From Novosphingobium sp. HII-3 (GTDB lineage Bacteria > Pseudomonadota > Alphaproteobacteria > Sphingomonadales > Sphingomonadaceae), in the NCBI RefSeq assembly GCF_002916655.1, contig NZ_PPSM01000072.1, forward strand, positions 62,001 to 126,000: a stretch of 64,000 nucleotides of DNA, in the 5' to 3' direction. A program made the position numbers and the translations under genes. Under the pieces are notes generated by a model. It ran no database searches, was not told the DNA's origin, and saw only the letters and a program-made list of their open reading frames with translations. Every line of letters begins with the position of its first letter. Positions within the stretch are counted from its first letter, which is position 1. This document shows positions 44,079 through 55,116 of this stretch, in pieces.

Positions 44079-44560
44079 CCGTCGGATATCTCATCAAGAG
44101 CTTCACGCTCTGGGAGTTCGTGAAGGCGCACTGGCTGACCTTGAAGTATTTCTTCAAGCCCAAGGCGACCATCAACTACCCGTTCGAGAAGAACCCGCTT
44201 TCACCCCGATTTCGCGGCGAGCATGCCCTTCGCCGTTATCCCAACGGCGAGGAGCGGTGCATTGCCTGCAAGCTGTGCGAAGCGATCTGTCCGGCGCAGG
44301 CGATTACGATCGAGGCAGCCCCGCGCAGCGACGGTTCGCGTCGCACCACGCGCTACGACATCGACATGACCAAGTGCATCTACTGCGGGTTCTGTCAGGA
44401 AGCGTGCCCCGTGGATGCCATCGTCGAGGGCCCGAACTTCGAATATGCGACGGAGTCGCGCGAGGAACTGCTCTATGACAAGGCCAAGCTCTTGGCGAAC
44501 GGGGACAAGTGGGAGCGCGCGATCGCTGCCAACCTTGAAGCCGATGCACCGTACCGCTAA
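44075..44560 (+). CDS. nuoI: NADH-quinone oxidoreductase subunit I
   Basis: A 161-residue ferredoxin-like subunit with two [4Fe-4S] sites, N6a and N6b. The motifs are [12 protein letters not shown] and [16 protein letters not shown]. It relays electrons between NuoG and NuoB. ATG 44075 overlaps the nuoH stop (ATGA). Confidence 0.97.
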   Translation: MTVGYLIKSFTLWEFVKAHWLTLKYFFKPKATINYPFEKNPLSPRFRGEHALRRYPNGEERCIACKLCEAICPAQAITIEAAPRSDGSRRTTRYDIDMTKCIYCGFCQEACPVDAIVEGPNFEYATESREELLYDKAKLLANGDKWERAIAANLEADAPYR

Positions 44561-44587
44561 CCGGCGCGCGCAAGGAAACAGGGCTCC

Positions 44588-45205
44588 ATGATTCACGTAA
44601 TCGCCTTCTATCTCTTCGCGGTGATGACCGTCGGCTCCGGCGCGATCACCATTCTGGCGCGCAACCCGGTGCACTCGGTGCTCTGGTTGATCCTCGCGTT
44701 CTTCAACGCCGCCGGGCTCATGGTTCTGACGGGGGCCGAGTTCATCGCGATGCTGCTTGTCATCGTGTATGTGGGCGCCGTCGCCGTGCTGTTCCTCTTC
44801 GTGGTGATGATGCTCGATATCGATTTTGCCGAACTGCGCGCTGGCTTTGTCCGGTACCTGCCGTTCGGCGCCCTTGTGGCGCTTGTGCTGCTGGCGGAAA
44901 TCGTGCTCGGTATCGGCGCGTACAGAGCCGGGTCGCTGGACCTGGGCACGCCGGATGGCACGGCCGCAGCAGGAACGGGCCTCTCGAACATCGAAGCGGT
45001 CGGCGCGCTGCTTTATAGCCGCTACCTGTTTCTCTTTGAGGCTGCAGGCGTGATCCTTCTCGTGGCGATGGTCGGCGCGATTGTCCTGACCCTGCGTCAG
45101 CGCAGCGGCACCCGTGTCCAGAACATCCGGAAGCAAAACATGCGTCGACCGGATGAGGCCACGGTCAACGTCAAGCCGGAATCCGGCAAGGGGGTTCAGC
45201 TGTGA
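44588..45205 (+). CDS. nuoJ: NADH-quinone oxidoreductase subunit J
   Basis: A 205-residue membrane subunit with five helices. [19 protein letters not shown] and [20 protein letters not shown] contain the pi-bulge helix 3 important for conformational coupling. A 28-base gap with CAAGGAAACAGGG precedes it. Its stop overlaps nuoK. Confidence 0.96.
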   Translation: MIHVIAFYLFAVMTVGSGAITILARNPVHSVLWLILAFFNAAGLMVLTGAEFIAMLLVIVYVGAVAVLFLFVVMMLDIDFAELRAGFVRYLPFGALVALVLLAEIVLGIGAYRAGSLDLGTPDGTAAAGTGLSNIEAVGALLYSRYLFLFEAAGVILLVAMVGAIVLTLRQRSGTRVQNIRKQNMRRPDEATVNVKPESGKGVQL

Positions 45206-45507
45206 TCGGCGTCGAACATTATGTCGTGGTGAGCTCGATCCTCTTCGTGCTCGGCGTTCTCGGCATCTTCATAAATCGCAAGAATATCATCGTCATCCTT
45301 ATGGCGATCGAGCTCATCCTGCTTGCGGTGAATATAAATTTTGTCGCTTTCAGCGCCTTCCTTCAGGACCTGACTGGCCAAATCTTCGCCATGTTCGTGC
45401 TGACGGTGGCTGCCGGCGAGACTTCGGTGGGGCTTGCAATCCTCGTGATCTATTTCCGTGGCCGCGGCACCATCGCCGTTGACGACGTCAACCGGATGAA
45501 GGGGTAA
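45202..45507 (+). CDS. nuoK: NADH-quinone oxidoreductase subunit K
   Basis: A 101-residue three-helix antiporter-like subunit (homologous to MrpC). The intramembrane glutamates lie in [14 protein letters not shown] and [13 protein letters not shown]. The GTG start overlaps the nuoJ stop (GTGA). Confidence 0.96.
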   Translation: MIGVEHYVVVSSILFVLGVLGIFINRKNIIVILMAIELILLAVNINFVAFSAFLQDLTGQIFAMFVLTVAAGETSVGLAILVIYFRGRGTIAVDDVNRMKG

Positions 45508-45511
45508 GGTC

Positions 45512-47629
45512 GTGTCTATCCTCCTTATCGTCTTCCTGCCGCTGCTGGCGTCTCTCGTCGCCGGGCTGGGGAACAAGTCCCTTGGCCTGGTGGTGCCCAA
45601 GGTGCTGACAACCGGTGCGCTGTTTGTCGCTTGTGCGCTGTCGTGGCCAATCTTCCTCTCGTTTTTGGGGGGAACTGGGGCAGCCTATGAGGTCCATGTC
45701 CTCAAATGGGTCGCCTCGGGCACGATGACGTTCGACTGGACGCTGAGCGTCGACTCCCTGACGGCGGTCATGCTGGTCGTCATCACGTCGGTTTCGGCTC
45801 TCGTTCACCTCTACTCCTGGGGCTACATGAGCGAGGAGCCGGATCAGCCGCGTTTCTTCGCCTATCTGTCGCTCTTCACGTTCGCCATGCTGATGCTGGT
45901 GACCGCCAACAACCTCGTACAGATGTTCTTCGGTTGGGAAGGCGTGGGCCTGGCGTCCTATCTTCTCATCGGCTTCTGGTTCCGCAAGCCCTCAGCCGGC
46001 GCTGCAGCAATCAAGGCGTTCGTGGTGAACCGCGTTGGCGACCTTGGTTTCATGCTCGGCATCTTCGGCACGTTCCTTGTCTTCGGCACGGTATCGATCC
46101 CCGAAATCCTGGAAGCCGCGCCTTCGATGGCGGGCTCTACGATCGGGTTCCTCGGCGCCCGGTTCGACACCATGACGGTGCTGTGCCTGCTGCTGTTTGT
46201 CGGCGCGATGGGCAAGTCGGCTCAGTTGGGTCTTCACACCTGGCTGCCTGATGCCATGGAGGGGCCCACGCCGGTCTCGGCGCTGATTCACGCTGCGACG
46301 ATGGTCACGGCCGGTGTTTTCATGGTTTGTCGTCTGTCGCCGATGTTTGAGCAGACCGAAACCGCTATGAACGTCATCGCCGTCGTCGGTGCCGCGACCT
46401 GCTTCTTCGCTGCGACCGTCGGCTGCACCCAGTGGGACATCAAGCGCGTGATCGCGTATTCGACCTGCTCGCAGCTGGGATACATGTTCTTTGCGGCGGG
46501 TGTGGGCGCCTATGGCGCGGCGATGTTCCACCTGTTCACGCACGCGTTCTTCAAGGCGCTCCTGTTCCTTGGTGCCGGCTCGGTTATCCATGCCATGCAT
46601 CATGAGCAGGACATGCGGTTCTACGGTGCGCTGCGTAAGCACATCCCGATCACGTTCTGGACCATGACCGCAGGCACGCTCGCCATCACCGGGGTCGGTA
46701 TTGCCGGTTTCGTGGGCTTCGCAGGGTTCTACTCGAAGGACGCGATCCTCGAGGCGGCCTTCGGCTCTGGCACTTCGGTCGGCACATTCGCCTTCTGGAT
46801 GGGCATCGCCGCTGCGCTGATGACGAGCTTCTACTCGTGGCGCCTCGTCTTCCTCACCTTCTTCGGCAAGCCCCGCTGGATCCAGTCGGAGCACATCCAG
46901 CACGCGGTTCACGATGCGCATGGTCATGACGATCATGAGCATCGTGGTGCGCCGGCCGAGGAGGATGCGGGCGAGATGACGGATCGCCATGACGCGCACG
47001 CCGCCGGCCACGGTGGCCACGCGGAAGGGGGGGCGCATCATGCGGTGGATACTACCGCTGACGGTACGGGCGGCTATCATCCGCACGAGAGCCCGCTTGT
47101 CATGCTGTTGCCGTTGCTGTTGCTTTCGATTGGTGCCGTAGCTGCGGGCTACATCTTCCACGACGCCTTCATCTCTGACGGAGAGGGTGAATTCTGGAAG
47201 GGCTCGCTGGTCTTCCACGAGCACCTCATCCACGCCATGCACGGCGTGCCGACCTGGGTGAAGTGGACTCCGTTCACGGTCATGTCGCTGGGCCTGCTGA
47301 CCGCGTGGTACGGCTACATCAAGAACACCTCGTTCCCCAAAGCAGTCGCCGATCAACTCGGCCCGGTTTACACCTTCGTGTACCGCAAGTGGATGTTCGA
47401 CGAGCTCTACAACGCCATTTTCGTCAAGCCCGCGTTTTGGCTCGGGAAGGTGTTCTGGAAGGTGCTCGATATCGGCATCATTGACCGGTTCGGTCCGGAC
47501 GGCGCGGCGGCTGTCGTCGCACGGGGTTCGACTTACGCGCAGAAGGTCCAGTCGGGCTATCTGTACAGCTACGCTCTTGTCATGCTGCTGGGCCTTGTCG
47601 GCGCCATCAGCTGGGTGATCGCGGGATAA
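45512..47629 (+). CDS. nuoL: NADH-quinone oxidoreductase subunit L with His-rich loop
   Basis: A 705-residue distal proton-pumping subunit of the Mrp-antiporter type. Key lysine/histidine helices are visible ([52 protein letters not shown]). Between residues 461 and 525 is an insert with about 15 histidines ([32 protein letters not shown]) in a solvent loop; typical NuoL is near 610-640 residues. The C-terminal lateral helix follows. GTG 45512 has AAGGT upstream. Confidence 0.95.
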   Translation: MSILLIVFLPLLASLVAGLGNKSLGLVVPKVLTTGALFVACALSWPIFLSFLGGTGAAYEVHVLKWVASGTMTFDWTLSVDSLTAVMLVVITSVSALVHLYSWGYMSEEPDQPRFFAYLSLFTFAMLMLVTANNLVQMFFGWEGVGLASYLLIGFWFRKPSAGAAAIKAFVVNRVGDLGFMLGIFGTFLVFGTVSIPEILEAAPSMAGSTIGFLGARFDTMTVLCLLLFVGAMGKSAQLGLHTWLPDAMEGPTPVSALIHAATMVTAGVFMVCRLSPMFEQTETAMNVIAVVGAATCFFAATVGCTQWDIKRVIAYSTCSQLGYMFFAAGVGAYGAAMFHLFTHAFFKALLFLGAGSVIHAMHHEQDMRFYGALRKHIPITFWTMTAGTLAITGVGIAGFVGFAGFYSKDAILEAAFGSGTSVGTFAFWMGIAAALMTSFYSWRLVFLTFFGKPRWIQSEHIQHAVHDAHGHDDHEHRGAPAEEDAGEMTDRHDAHAAGHGGHAEGGAHHAVDTTADGTGGYHPHESPLVMLLPLLLLSIGAVAAGYIFHDAFISDGEGEFWKGSLVFHEHLIHAMHGVPTWVKWTPFTVMSLGLLTAWYGYIKNTSFPKAVADQLGPVYTFVYRKWMFDELYNAIFVKPAFWLGKVFWKVLDIGIIDRFGPDGAAAVVARGSTYAQKVQSGYLYSYALVMLLGLVGAISWVIAG

Positions 47630-47630
47630 G

Positions 47631-49166
47631 ATGATGAGTGGTTTTCCGATCCTCAGCCTGATGCTGGCCGTGCCGCTGGCAGCGGCGCTGGCTTGCCTCT
47701 TTCTTGAAGCCAAAGCAGCGCGCACAGTTGCGCTGCTCGCTACCCTTGCGGACCTTGCCCTCGGCGTGGTGCTGTGGGCGAATTTCGACATCGGCGGACC
47801 GCAGTGGCAGTTCACTGAACGGCTCGAGATCTTCTCCGGGTTTTCATGGGCGCTCGGCATCGATGGCATCGCGTTGCTGCTGATCATGCTGTCGGTGTTC
47901 CTGATGCCGATCTGCATCGGTGCCAGCCGTTCGATCGAAAAGCGCGTTGGCGAGTACATGGCGGCGTTTCTTGCAGTGGAAACGCTCATGCTCGGCGTGT
48001 TCATGGCGCAGGATATCTTCCTGTTCTACATGTTCTTTGAAGCCGGCCTGATCCCGATGTACCTCATCATTGGGATCTGGGGTGGGGCCGATCGCATCTA
48101 CGCAAGCTACAAGTTCTTCCTGTACACGCTCCTCGGCTCGGTGCTGATGCTGGTGGCGATGCTGTGGATGGTGAATACCGCAGGCACGAACGATATCCCG
48201 ACACTGATGGCTTACGATTTCCCGCCCTCGGCCCAGAACTGGCTCTGGCTCGCGTTCTTCGCCAGCTTCGCAGTGAAGATGCCGATGTGGCCGGTCCATA
48301 CCTGGCTTCCGGCTGCGCACGTTCAGGCGCCCACGGCCGGGTCGGTCATCCTGGCGGGTGTGCTGCTGAAGATGGGTGGTTACGGGTTCATTCGCTTCTC
48401 GCTGCCGATGTTCCCGGAGGCTTCGGTCTACTTCGCGCCGCTGGTGTGGGGCCTGTCGATGGCTGCGGTGGTGATCACGTCGCTGATCGCGCTTGTGCAG
48501 AGCGATATGAAGAAGCTGATCGCCTATTCGTCGGTCGCGCACATGGCGATCGTCACGATCGGCCTGTTCGCCTTCAACGTGCAGGGTCTCGAAGGCTCTA
48601 TGCTCGTGATGCTCAGCCACGGCCTCGTTTCGGGTGCACTGTTCCTCTGTGTCGGCGTCATTTACGACCGTCTGCACACGCGTGAAATCGACCGCTACGG
48701 CGGACTTGCGATCAACATGCCGCGCTACGCACTGTTCTTCCTGCTGTTCACGATGGCATCCATCGGTCTGCCGGGTACGAGCGGGTTCGTCGGTGAATTC
48801 CTGAGCCTGGGAGGCATCTACCAGGTTTCGACCTGGGCGGCGCTGATCTGCACGACGGGTATCATCCTTGGCGCGGCCTACATGCTCTACCTGTACCGCC
48901 GGGTCGTGTTCGGCGAGCAGAAGAACGCCGATGCAGCCGCCATGCCGGATCTCGACGGCCGGGAACTGGCCATGGTCGTGCCGCTCGCGCTGGCCGCCCT
49001 GTGGATGGGTATCTATCCGGAAAGCTTCATTGCTCCGATGCGCGCCGACATTGCCGCGCTCGATGCCCGCCTTGCCCGTGCAAAGCCGCAGGGCGACAGC
49101 GCGCCTACACCTGGAAAAGTTAAACCTGCGCACACGGATGATAGTGCGCATGGGGGGTCACACTGA
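47631..49166 (+). CDS. nuoM: NADH-quinone oxidoreductase subunit M
   Basis: A 511-residue 14-helix antiporter-like subunit. Diagnostic parts are [54 protein letters not shown] and GTSGFVGEF. Two possible ATGs (47631, 47634) follow the nuoL stop by one base. Its stop shares a base with the nuoN start. Confidence 0.96.
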   Translation: MMSGFPILSLMLAVPLAAALACLFLEAKAARTVALLATLADLALGVVLWANFDIGGPQWQFTERLEIFSGFSWALGIDGIALLLIMLSVFLMPICIGASRSIEKRVGEYMAAFLAVETLMLGVFMAQDIFLFYMFFEAGLIPMYLIIGIWGGADRIYASYKFFLYTLLGSVLMLVAMLWMVNTAGTNDIPTLMAYDFPPSAQNWLWLAFFASFAVKMPMWPVHTWLPAAHVQAPTAGSVILAGVLLKMGGYGFIRFSLPMFPEASVYFAPLVWGLSMAAVVITSLIALVQSDMKKLIAYSSVAHMAIVTIGLFAFNVQGLEGSMLVMLSHGLVSGALFLCVGVIYDRLHTREIDRYGGLAINMPRYALFFLLFTMASIGLPGTSGFVGEFLSLGGIYQVSTWAALICTTGIILGAAYMLYLYRRVVFGEQKNADAAAMPDLDGRELAMVVPLALAALWMGIYPESFIAPMRADIAALDARLARAKPQGDSAPTPGKVKPAHTDDSAHGGSH

Positions 49167-50629
49167 TGGACTGGTCGCACTCCCTGCGCCTTATCGCGCC
49201 GGAAGAAACGCTGAGCATTGCAGGCCTTATCCTGCTCCTGATCGCCGCCTGGGGTGGTGACAAGGCAAGCCGCCTCATTTCGATCCTTGCCGTCGCGGCG
49301 CTGGTGGGAGCGTCGTTCCTCGTCGCGCCCGCCCTGTGTCAGGGGGCGATGGGGCCGGACTACGCCGCGTTCTTCGGGCAGGTTCACGCCGATGCCTTCT
49401 CGAGCTTTGCAAAGATCCTGATCTACCTGTCAGCCGCATCGGCTCTTGTGGTTGCCCCGGCGTTCCTCAACCGATTGGGCGCAATGCGTCCGGAATTCCC
49501 CGTGCTGATCGTGTTTGCGGCATTGGGCAGCGGCATGATGGTGTCGGCGGGTGACCTCCTTGCGCTCTACATCGGCCTCGAGATGAACTCGCTCGCAGCC
49601 TATGTCCTTGCCTCGTTCGCGCGGACGGATGACCGCTCGGCAGAAGCCGGCCTCAAGTACTTCGTTCTGGGTGCACTGGCGTCGGGCATTCTGCTGTTCG
49701 GCATGAGCCTGACCTACGGTTTCACCGGCACGACCGCCTTTTCGGGCATAGATGCATCTCTCGCGGGTGGCCTGTCGACCGGCGCGCTGTTCGGCATCGT
49801 CTTTATCCTCGCCGGCCTGGCCTTCAAGATCAGCGCCGTTCCGTTCCACATGTGGACGCCCGACGTCTACGAAGGCGCACCCACTCCGGTTACGAAGTTC
49901 TTCGCGACGTCCGGCAAGGTGGCCGCCATCGGCCTGACCATGCGTGTGATGTTGGGCGCGTTCGGAGACCAGGTGGACGCCTGGCGTCAGATCATCGTGT
50001 TCGTCGCTCTGGCGTCGATCGTGGTCGGCGCACTCGGCGCGATCGGGCAGAAGAACATCAAACGTCTGATGGCCTATTCGTCCATCAATAACGTCGGCTT
50101 CATTCTGATCGGCCTTGCTGCGGCGAACGTGCAGGGCGCTTCGGCCATGCTGTTCTACCTCGTGCTTTACATTGCCATGACGGTGGCGGGCTTCGCGGCG
50201 ATGCTGATGCTCAAGGACGAGAACGGCAACCAGGTCGAGGAGATTGCAAAGTTCTCGGGCCTGTCGCGTACCCGACCGGGCCTGGCGCTGGCTCTGGCGA
50301 TCGTGATGTTCAGCCTTGCTGGTATTCCGCCGCTGTTCGGCTTTTGGGGCAAGTTCCTCGTGTTCAAGGCGGCTGTGGATGCCGACATGATGGCGCTCGC
50401 CTTCCTGGGCTTTGCGGCTTCTGTCATCGGCGCGTTCTACTACCTGAAGATCGTCAAGGTCATCTACTTCGATGAGCCGGCCGATGCGGTGAAGGGTGAG
50501 AACGACATCTGGCACAAGGCCATCCTGGTGGTGACGTGCGTGTTCATCTCGCCACTGGGCTATCTCGCGAGTGGCTGGCTGCAGGGTCTCACCGACACGG
50601 CGGCGACCGCTCTGTTCCAAGCGCTTTGA
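49166..50629 (+). CDS. nuoN: NADH-quinone oxidoreductase subunit N
   Basis: A 487-residue antiporter-like subunit, last of complex I. YIGLEMNSLAAYVLASF, FKISAVPFHMWTPDVYEGAP, NIKRLMAYSSINNVGF and LAGIPPLFGFWGKF are characteristic. The stop overlaps the TTG start of birA, joining the respiratory operon to the next genes. Confidence 0.96.
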   Translation: MDWSHSLRLIAPEETLSIAGLILLLIAAWGGDKASRLISILAVAALVGASFLVAPALCQGAMGPDYAAFFGQVHADAFSSFAKILIYLSAASALVVAPAFLNRLGAMRPEFPVLIVFAALGSGMMVSAGDLLALYIGLEMNSLAAYVLASFARTDDRSAEAGLKYFVLGALASGILLFGMSLTYGFTGTTAFSGIDASLAGGLSTGALFGIVFILAGLAFKISAVPFHMWTPDVYEGAPTPVTKFFATSGKVAAIGLTMRVMLGAFGDQVDAWRQIIVFVALASIVVGALGAIGQKNIKRLMAYSSINNVGFILIGLAAANVQGASAMLFYLVLYIAMTVAGFAAMLMLKDENGNQVEEIAKFSGLSRTRPGLALALAIVMFSLAGIPPLFGFWGKFLVFKAAVDADMMALAFLGFAASVIGAFYYLKIVKVIYFDEPADAVKGENDIWHKAILVVTCVFISPLGYLASGWLQGLTDTAATALFQAL

Positions 50630-51336
50630 TCGAGGTAATCGCCGAGACCGGCTCGACAAACGCGGAGCTGTCTGGGCGCCTCGCCGCTGGGAACCGCGTG
50701 CCCGAAGGGCACTGGCTGGTGGCGGATCGGCAGACCGCGGGACGGGGTCGTCTCGGGCGCTCGTGGAACGGTGACGCGGGTAACTTCATGGGGTCAACCG
50801 TCGTCCGAGTGACCTCGGCGGATCCCGCACCGGCCTCGCTCGCACTGCTGAGCGGGGTCGCGGTCCATGAGACTGCGGCCCTGTTCGCGCCCGAAGGATT
50901 GATGTTGAAGTGGCCGAACGATCTCCTATTCAGGGGAGGGAAGGCCGCCGGTATTCTCCTGGAAATGATCCACGGCGTTGTCGTGATCGGTGTGGGGGTC
51001 AACATCCGGCACGCACCTGAAGTCGCCGGGCGGCGGACGGCGGCGCTGGCGGAAGGCGGCCCTGCGCCAACGCGCGATGAATTTGCCCGGGCACTGGCTG
51101 ACTCATTCGAACGGGAACTGCAGCGCTGGCGGCATGGAGGGCTTGCTCCACTGCTGCGGCGCTGGCAAAGTGTGGCGCACCCAAGGGGCGCTGCTTTAAC
51201 CGTTTTACCGCCGGGAGAAGGCGCGGTCGAGGGTAGGTTCGCGGGATTGAGCGAGGACGGTAACCTGCTGCTTCAACTGGATGACGGGTCCATCCGGGTC
51301 ATCCACGCAGGCGACGTTGTACTTCCGAACACCTGA
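50626..51336 (+). CDS. birA: Biotin--[acetyl-CoA-carboxylase] ligase (monofunctional)
   Basis: A 236-residue biotin protein ligase without the N-terminal repressor domain of E. coli BirA. The biotinyl-AMP loop is GRGRLGRSW (39-47), then KWPNDLL (95-101) and [10 protein letters not shown] with Lys106. The C-terminal SH3-like domain is present. It attaches biotin to carboxylase carriers. TTG 50626 is inside the nuoN stop (TTGA), giving a start two residues before the first strand. Longer starts would overlap nuoN by 90 bases. Confidence 0.93.
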   Translation: MIEVIAETGSTNAELSGRLAAGNRVPEGHWLVADRQTAGRGRLGRSWNGDAGNFMGSTVVRVTSADPAPASLALLSGVAVHETAALFAPEGLMLKWPNDLLFRGGKAAGILLEMIHGVVVIGVGVNIRHAPEVAGRRTAALAEGGPAPTRDEFARALADSFERELQRWRHGGLAPLLRRWQSVAHPRGAALTVLPPGEGAVEGRFAGLSEDGNLLLQLDDGSIRVIHAGDVVLPNT

Positions 51337-51356
51337 GCGTGAGGATTTCAAGACCG

Positions 51357-52136
51357 ATGCTTCTCGCCATTGATGCCGGCAATACCAATGTCGTCTTCGC
51401 CTTGCTCGAGGGCCGCAGCATTCGCGGCCGCTGGCGGATAGCGACGGATCCGCGGCGCACCGGGGATGAATACGCCGTCTGGCTGATGCAGCTTCTCGCC
51501 ATTCGCGGCGTCAAGGCTGATGCGGTCACTCAGATCATCATCTCCACTGTAGTGCCTCGGGCGCTGCACAACCTCGAGATCCTCGCCCGCCATTACTTCA
51601 ATGTCGAGCCACTGGTCGCCGGGCAGGGGCGGGCGGAATATGGCATCGACATCGATGTCGATGAACCGCGCTCCCTGGGGGCGGATCGCGCCATCAACGC
51701 GGTCGCGGCCCACGCGAAACACAGTGGTGATCTTATCGTTGTGGATTTCGGGACCGCCACGACATTCGACGTTGTCGACTTCAATGGCGCGTACAAGGGG
51801 GGCATCATAGCACCCGGTATCAACCTGTCTCTTGACGCGCTGGTCGGGAACACGGCGAAGCTGCCGAGGATTGCGATCGAAGCCCCGAAAAGTACAAGCG
51901 TGGTCGGTCGCAACACCGAGGACCAGATGCTCATTGGCGTCTTCTGGGGTTACGTGGCGATGATGGAGGGGCTTATCGCACGCCTGCGAACCGAAATCGG
52001 AAGGCCGGCCAAGGTGATCGCTACGGGCGGACTGGCCGTTCTGTTCGATGAGGCGACTGAAATCTTCGATGCCGTCGACGCGGATCTCACGATCGATGGT
52101 CTCGCAATCATTGCCGAAAGGGCAGCTTCCAAGTGA
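51357..52136 (+). CDS. coaX: Type III pantothenate kinase
   Basis: A 259-residue ASKHA-fold kinase for the first step of CoA synthesis. The phosphate loop is DAGNTN (6-11), then [16 protein letters not shown] and [13 protein letters not shown], and the C-terminal [14 protein letters not shown] 51357 starts just before the first strand. It overlaps rnj by GTGA. Together with birA it links cofactor synthesis to the respiratory operon. Confidence 0.95.
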   Translation: MLLAIDAGNTNVVFALLEGRSIRGRWRIATDPRRTGDEYAVWLMQLLAIRGVKADAVTQIIISTVVPRALHNLEILARHYFNVEPLVAGQGRAEYGIDIDVDEPRSLGADRAINAVAAHAKHSGDLIVVDFGTATTFDVVDFNGAYKGGIIAPGINLSLDALVGNTAKLPRIAIEAPKSTSVVGRNTEDQMLIGVFWGYVAMMEGLIARLRTEIGRPAKVIATGGLAVLFDEATEIFDAVDADLTIDGLAIIAERAASK

Positions 52137-53758
52137 TTCCCGGTAAGGAACTTCTGTTTTGCGCGCTTGGCGGATCGGGCGAGATCGGCATGAACGTCAA
52201 TCTCTACGGATGCCAGGGCAAGTGGCTGATGGTCGATCTCGGGATGACGTTCTCGGGTAACGAATACCCTGGTGTCGATCTCGTATTCGCCGATCTCGAG
52301 TTCATAGAAAATGAGCGCGAAAACCTTCTCGGCATCGTCCTGACTCACGCGCACGAGGACCATATCGGCGCGGTCCCCTATTTCGCTGAGGATCTGGGTG
52401 TGCCTCTTTACGCAACGCCGTTCACGGCGAGGCTGGTGGCGGCAAAGCTGGAAGAGGCGGGGATACTGGATAGAGTCGAACTGATCGTGATCGAGGGTCT
52501 CGAGACGTTCCAGTTGGGTCCGTTCGGCGTGCGGTATGTCCCGCTGGCGCACTCCATTGCAGAGGGCAACGCGCTTCTAATCGAGACGCCGTACGGGCGG
52601 ATCTTCCACACAGGCGATTGGAAGCTCGACGACGAGCCGCAGATCGGTACGCCGGCGACCCAGGCTGAACTGACCGCGATCGGCGACGAGGGCGTGCTCG
52701 CGCTTGTGTGCGATTCGACAAACGTGTTCAATCCGGAAGCGTCCGGTTCGGAAGGCGAAGTCTACCGCGGCCTTCTGGCTGAAGTGAAGAAGCATGCCGG
52801 GCGACGGGTGCTGGTGACCACTTTCGCCTCGAACGTGGCGCGGCTTCAGACGCTGGGGGACGTGGCAAGGAAGACGGGGCGTCAGCTCTGCGTTGCCGGG
52901 CGGTCGTTGGATCGGATGATCCAGACGGGGCAGGCGTGCGGCTACCTGAAGGACTTGCCGGACCTGGTTGATCCTGACACCGCCATGGATCTGCCGCGCG
53001 GCGACGTCCTGGTCGTGGCGACGGGGGGACAGGGTGAGCCGCGTGCAGCGCTGGCCCGGATCACGGACGGCAGTCATCCCATCAAACTGGACAAGGGCGA
53101 TGTCGTCCTCTTTTCCAGCCGCCAGATTCCAGGCAATGAGCTGCAGATCGGGCGCATCCAGAACCGTCTGGCCGATGCGGGCATCATCATCGTGACCGAC
53201 CGGCAGAGCCCGATTCACGTGTCAGGCCATCCGGGTCGCCCGGAGCTCGAAGCGCTGTATGGTTGGCTGCGGCCCGATATACTCGTGCCTGTGCATGGCG
53301 AAATCCGTCACATGAAGGAACAGGCGCGGCTTGGCCTGGCGAGTGGCATTCCGAAGGCAATCTTCCAGAAGAATGGCGACCTGGTGCGACTGGCGCCAAC
53401 TCAGCCCGGAAAGTTTGGCGAAGTGCGGTCCGGGCGGCTCGTACTGGACGGCGACATCATTGCGCCGGCGGATGGAGAGGCGATCGTCATGCGCCGCCGC
53501 ATCGCCTTCAACGGTGTCGTCTCGGTCGCCGCCGACCGCAAGGGGCACGTGGAGGTATCCGCGGTAGGGCTTCCGCTGGACGAGGACTATCCGGCTTTCG
53601 TCGAGGAGGCGAAGCGCGACGTGGCCGAGGCGCTGTCGCGAGCGAGGAAGGCGGATCGCGATGGACGGGCCGAGGCTGCACGGCTTGCGGCACGGCGGGC
53701 GGCGACACGCTGGTCCGGCAAGAAGCCACAGGTCCAGGTGCTGCTGCTGGAGGATTAG
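52133..53758 (+). CDS. rnj: Ribonuclease J
   Basis: A 541-residue metallo-beta-lactamase/beta-CASP ribonuclease. Zinc ligands are in HAHEDHIGA (His72, His74, Asp76, His77), then [16 protein letters not shown], a DSTN motif, and the [12 protein letters not shown] region. It has 5'-exo and endonuclease activity in RNA maturation and decay. The GTG start overlaps the coaX stop. The C-terminal ~90 residues form the small extra domain of RNase J. Confidence 0.95.
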   Translation: MIPGKELLFCALGGSGEIGMNVNLYGCQGKWLMVDLGMTFSGNEYPGVDLVFADLEFIENERENLLGIVLTHAHEDHIGAVPYFAEDLGVPLYATPFTARLVAAKLEEAGILDRVELIVIEGLETFQLGPFGVRYVPLAHSIAEGNALLIETPYGRIFHTGDWKLDDEPQIGTPATQAELTAIGDEGVLALVCDSTNVFNPEASGSEGEVYRGLLAEVKKHAGRRVLVTTFASNVARLQTLGDVARKTGRQLCVAGRSLDRMIQTGQACGYLKDLPDLVDPDTAMDLPRGDVLVVATGGQGEPRAALARITDGSHPIKLDKGDVVLFSSRQIPGNELQIGRIQNRLADAGIIIVTDRQSPIHVSGHPGRPELEALYGWLRPDILVPVHGEIRHMKEQARLGLASGIPKAIFQKNGDLVRLAPTQPGKFGEVRSGRLVLDGDIIAPADGEAIVMRRRIAFNGVVSVAADRKGHVEVSAVGLPLDEDYPAFVEEAKRDVAEALSRARKADRDGRAEAARLAARRAATRWSGKKPQVQVLLLED

Positions 53759-53763
53759 GACCG

Positions 53764-54057
53764 ATGGCAATGAACTGGACCTCAATCGCAGCGATCTACG
53801 TGCTCTTCTGGGTGATGAGCGCCTTCATCGTCCTGCCGATTGGACTGAGAACACCCGATGAGGTGGATGGCCACGTAGTGGGACGAGGGCACGCAGACAG
53901 CGCTCCGGTGAACTTCCGGCCTCTGCTGGTCGCCAAGCGGGCAACGGTGCTGGCTGCCGTGCTGTTCGGCCTCTACTACGCCAATTACGCGCTGGGATGG
54001 TTCACAGTGGAGGATATCAATTTCTTCGACGCTCCGGTGAAGGATCTGGGTTACTGA
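53764..54057 (+). CDS. DUF1467 membrane protein
   Basis: A 97-residue protein with two hydrophobic helices (about 6-28 and 60-79) and the family pattern F-V-L-P-x-G-L-R-T-P near residue 25. DUF1467 genes follow rnj in many alphaproteobacteria. ATG 53764 lies five bases after the rnj stop. Function unknown. Confidence 0.88.
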   Translation: MAMNWTSIAAIYVLFWVMSAFIVLPIGLRTPDEVDGHVVGRGHADSAPVNFRPLLVAKRATVLAAVLFGLYYANYALGWFTVEDINFFDAPVKDLGY

Positions 54058-54091
54058 GGTGCTCTTTGGCATCGCGGGCATTTGGCGCTAG

Positions 54092-55072
54092 ATGCGCGCC
54101 ATGGACTCCGACACACTGACACCGCCGCGCTGTTGCGTGGCCGCGCTCTACCGTTTTGCACGATTTGACGATCCGCTGGCCCTCAAGGCACCGCTCGAAG
54201 CTGTTTGCCGCGAAAACGGTATTCGCGGGACGTTGCTGCTGGCGCAAGAAGGCATCAACGGCACAATTGCAGGCAGCCGGAGCGGCATCGAGACGGTGCT
54301 TGGCCACGTGCGATCGTTGCCGGGATGCGGGGACGTGGACGTAAAGTATTCGGAGGCGGTGCAGATGCCGTTCCATCGGATGAAGGTGCGCATCAAGCGC
54401 GAGATCGTCACGATGGGTGAAGAAGGCATCGATCCTCAGGCGAGTGTCGGCACTTACGTCGAACCGGAGGATTGGAATACGCTCATCTCCGATCCGGATA
54501 CGATCGTCATCGACACGCGGAATGACTACGAAGTCGCCGTCGGCACATTCGCGGGGGCGGTCGATCCGGAAACGCGCAGCTTCCGCGACTTTCCGGCGTG
54601 GTTCAGACAGGAACGCGAAACACTTCTCGCGGGTGGCAAGACAAAGGTTGCGATGTTCTGCACAGGCGGCATCCGCTGCGAGAAGTCGACGGCGTTCCTG
54701 AAGCAGGAAGGTGTCGAGGAGGTCTATCACCTGAAGGGGGGCATTCTCAAGTATCTTGAGACCGTGCCACAGGAGCAAAGCCTCTGGCGGGGTGAGTGCT
54801 TCGTCTTCGACCAGCGCGTGACGATCGGGCATGGGCTGTCGCAGGGCAGCTACGGCCTTTGCCATGCCTGCCGCCGACCGGTTAGCGATGAAGACCGCGT
54901 ATCATCGCTTTACGAGGAGGGTGTGAGTTGTCCCGCTTGCCACGGCGAGCGGACGGACGAGCAGAGGGCAACGTACCGGGAGCGTCATCGTCAGGAGACG
55001 CTCGCTGCCATGCGAGGCGAGGCACACGTCGGGGCAGCCTATCCGAAGCGAGAAGGCGGCGCGGCCGACTGA
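54092..55072 (+). CDS. trhO: tRNA uridine(34) hydroxylase TrhO (YceA-type rhodanese protein)
   Basis: A 326-residue protein. The N-terminal acylphosphatase-like domain contains [15 protein letters not shown] rhodanese domain follows ([20 protein letters not shown]) with Cys190 and Cys196 in [14 protein letters not shown]-terminal zinc-like region has CHACRRP and SCPACHG. This is the layout of TrhO, which uses oxygen to form 5-hydroxyuridine at the wobble position of tRNA. An alternative start is ATG 54101. It begins 34 bases after the DUF1467 gene. Confidence 0.92.
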   Translation: MRAMDSDTLTPPRCCVAALYRFARFDDPLALKAPLEAVCRENGIRGTLLLAQEGINGTIAGSRSGIETVLGHVRSLPGCGDVDVKYSEAVQMPFHRMKVRIKREIVTMGEEGIDPQASVGTYVEPEDWNTLISDPDTIVIDTRNDYEVAVGTFAGAVDPETRSFRDFPAWFRQERETLLAGGKTKVAMFCTGGIRCEKSTAFLKQEGVEEVYHLKGGILKYLETVPQEQSLWRGECFVFDQRVTIGHGLSQGSYGLCHACRRPVSDEDRVSSLYEEGVSCPACHGERTDEQRATYRERHRQETLAAMRGEAHVGAAYPKREGGAAD

Positions 55073-55080
55073 AGGGAAAA

Positions 55081-55107
55081 CGGGCGAAGCTCCAGGCGCT
55101 TCGCCCG
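55081..55107 (-). terminator. Terminator of the coiled-coil protein gene
   Basis: CGGGCGAAGC (55081-55090) pairs with GCTTCGCCCG (55098-55107), seven-base loop. On the minus strand TTTT follows. It may serve the convergent trhO gene as well. Confidence 0.85.
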
Positions 55108-55116
55108 CACCGATGC

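Noticed and set aside
45992..48004. 670-codon frame antisense to nuoL/nuoM
   Set aside because: Opposite certain complex I genes and without recognisable motifs.
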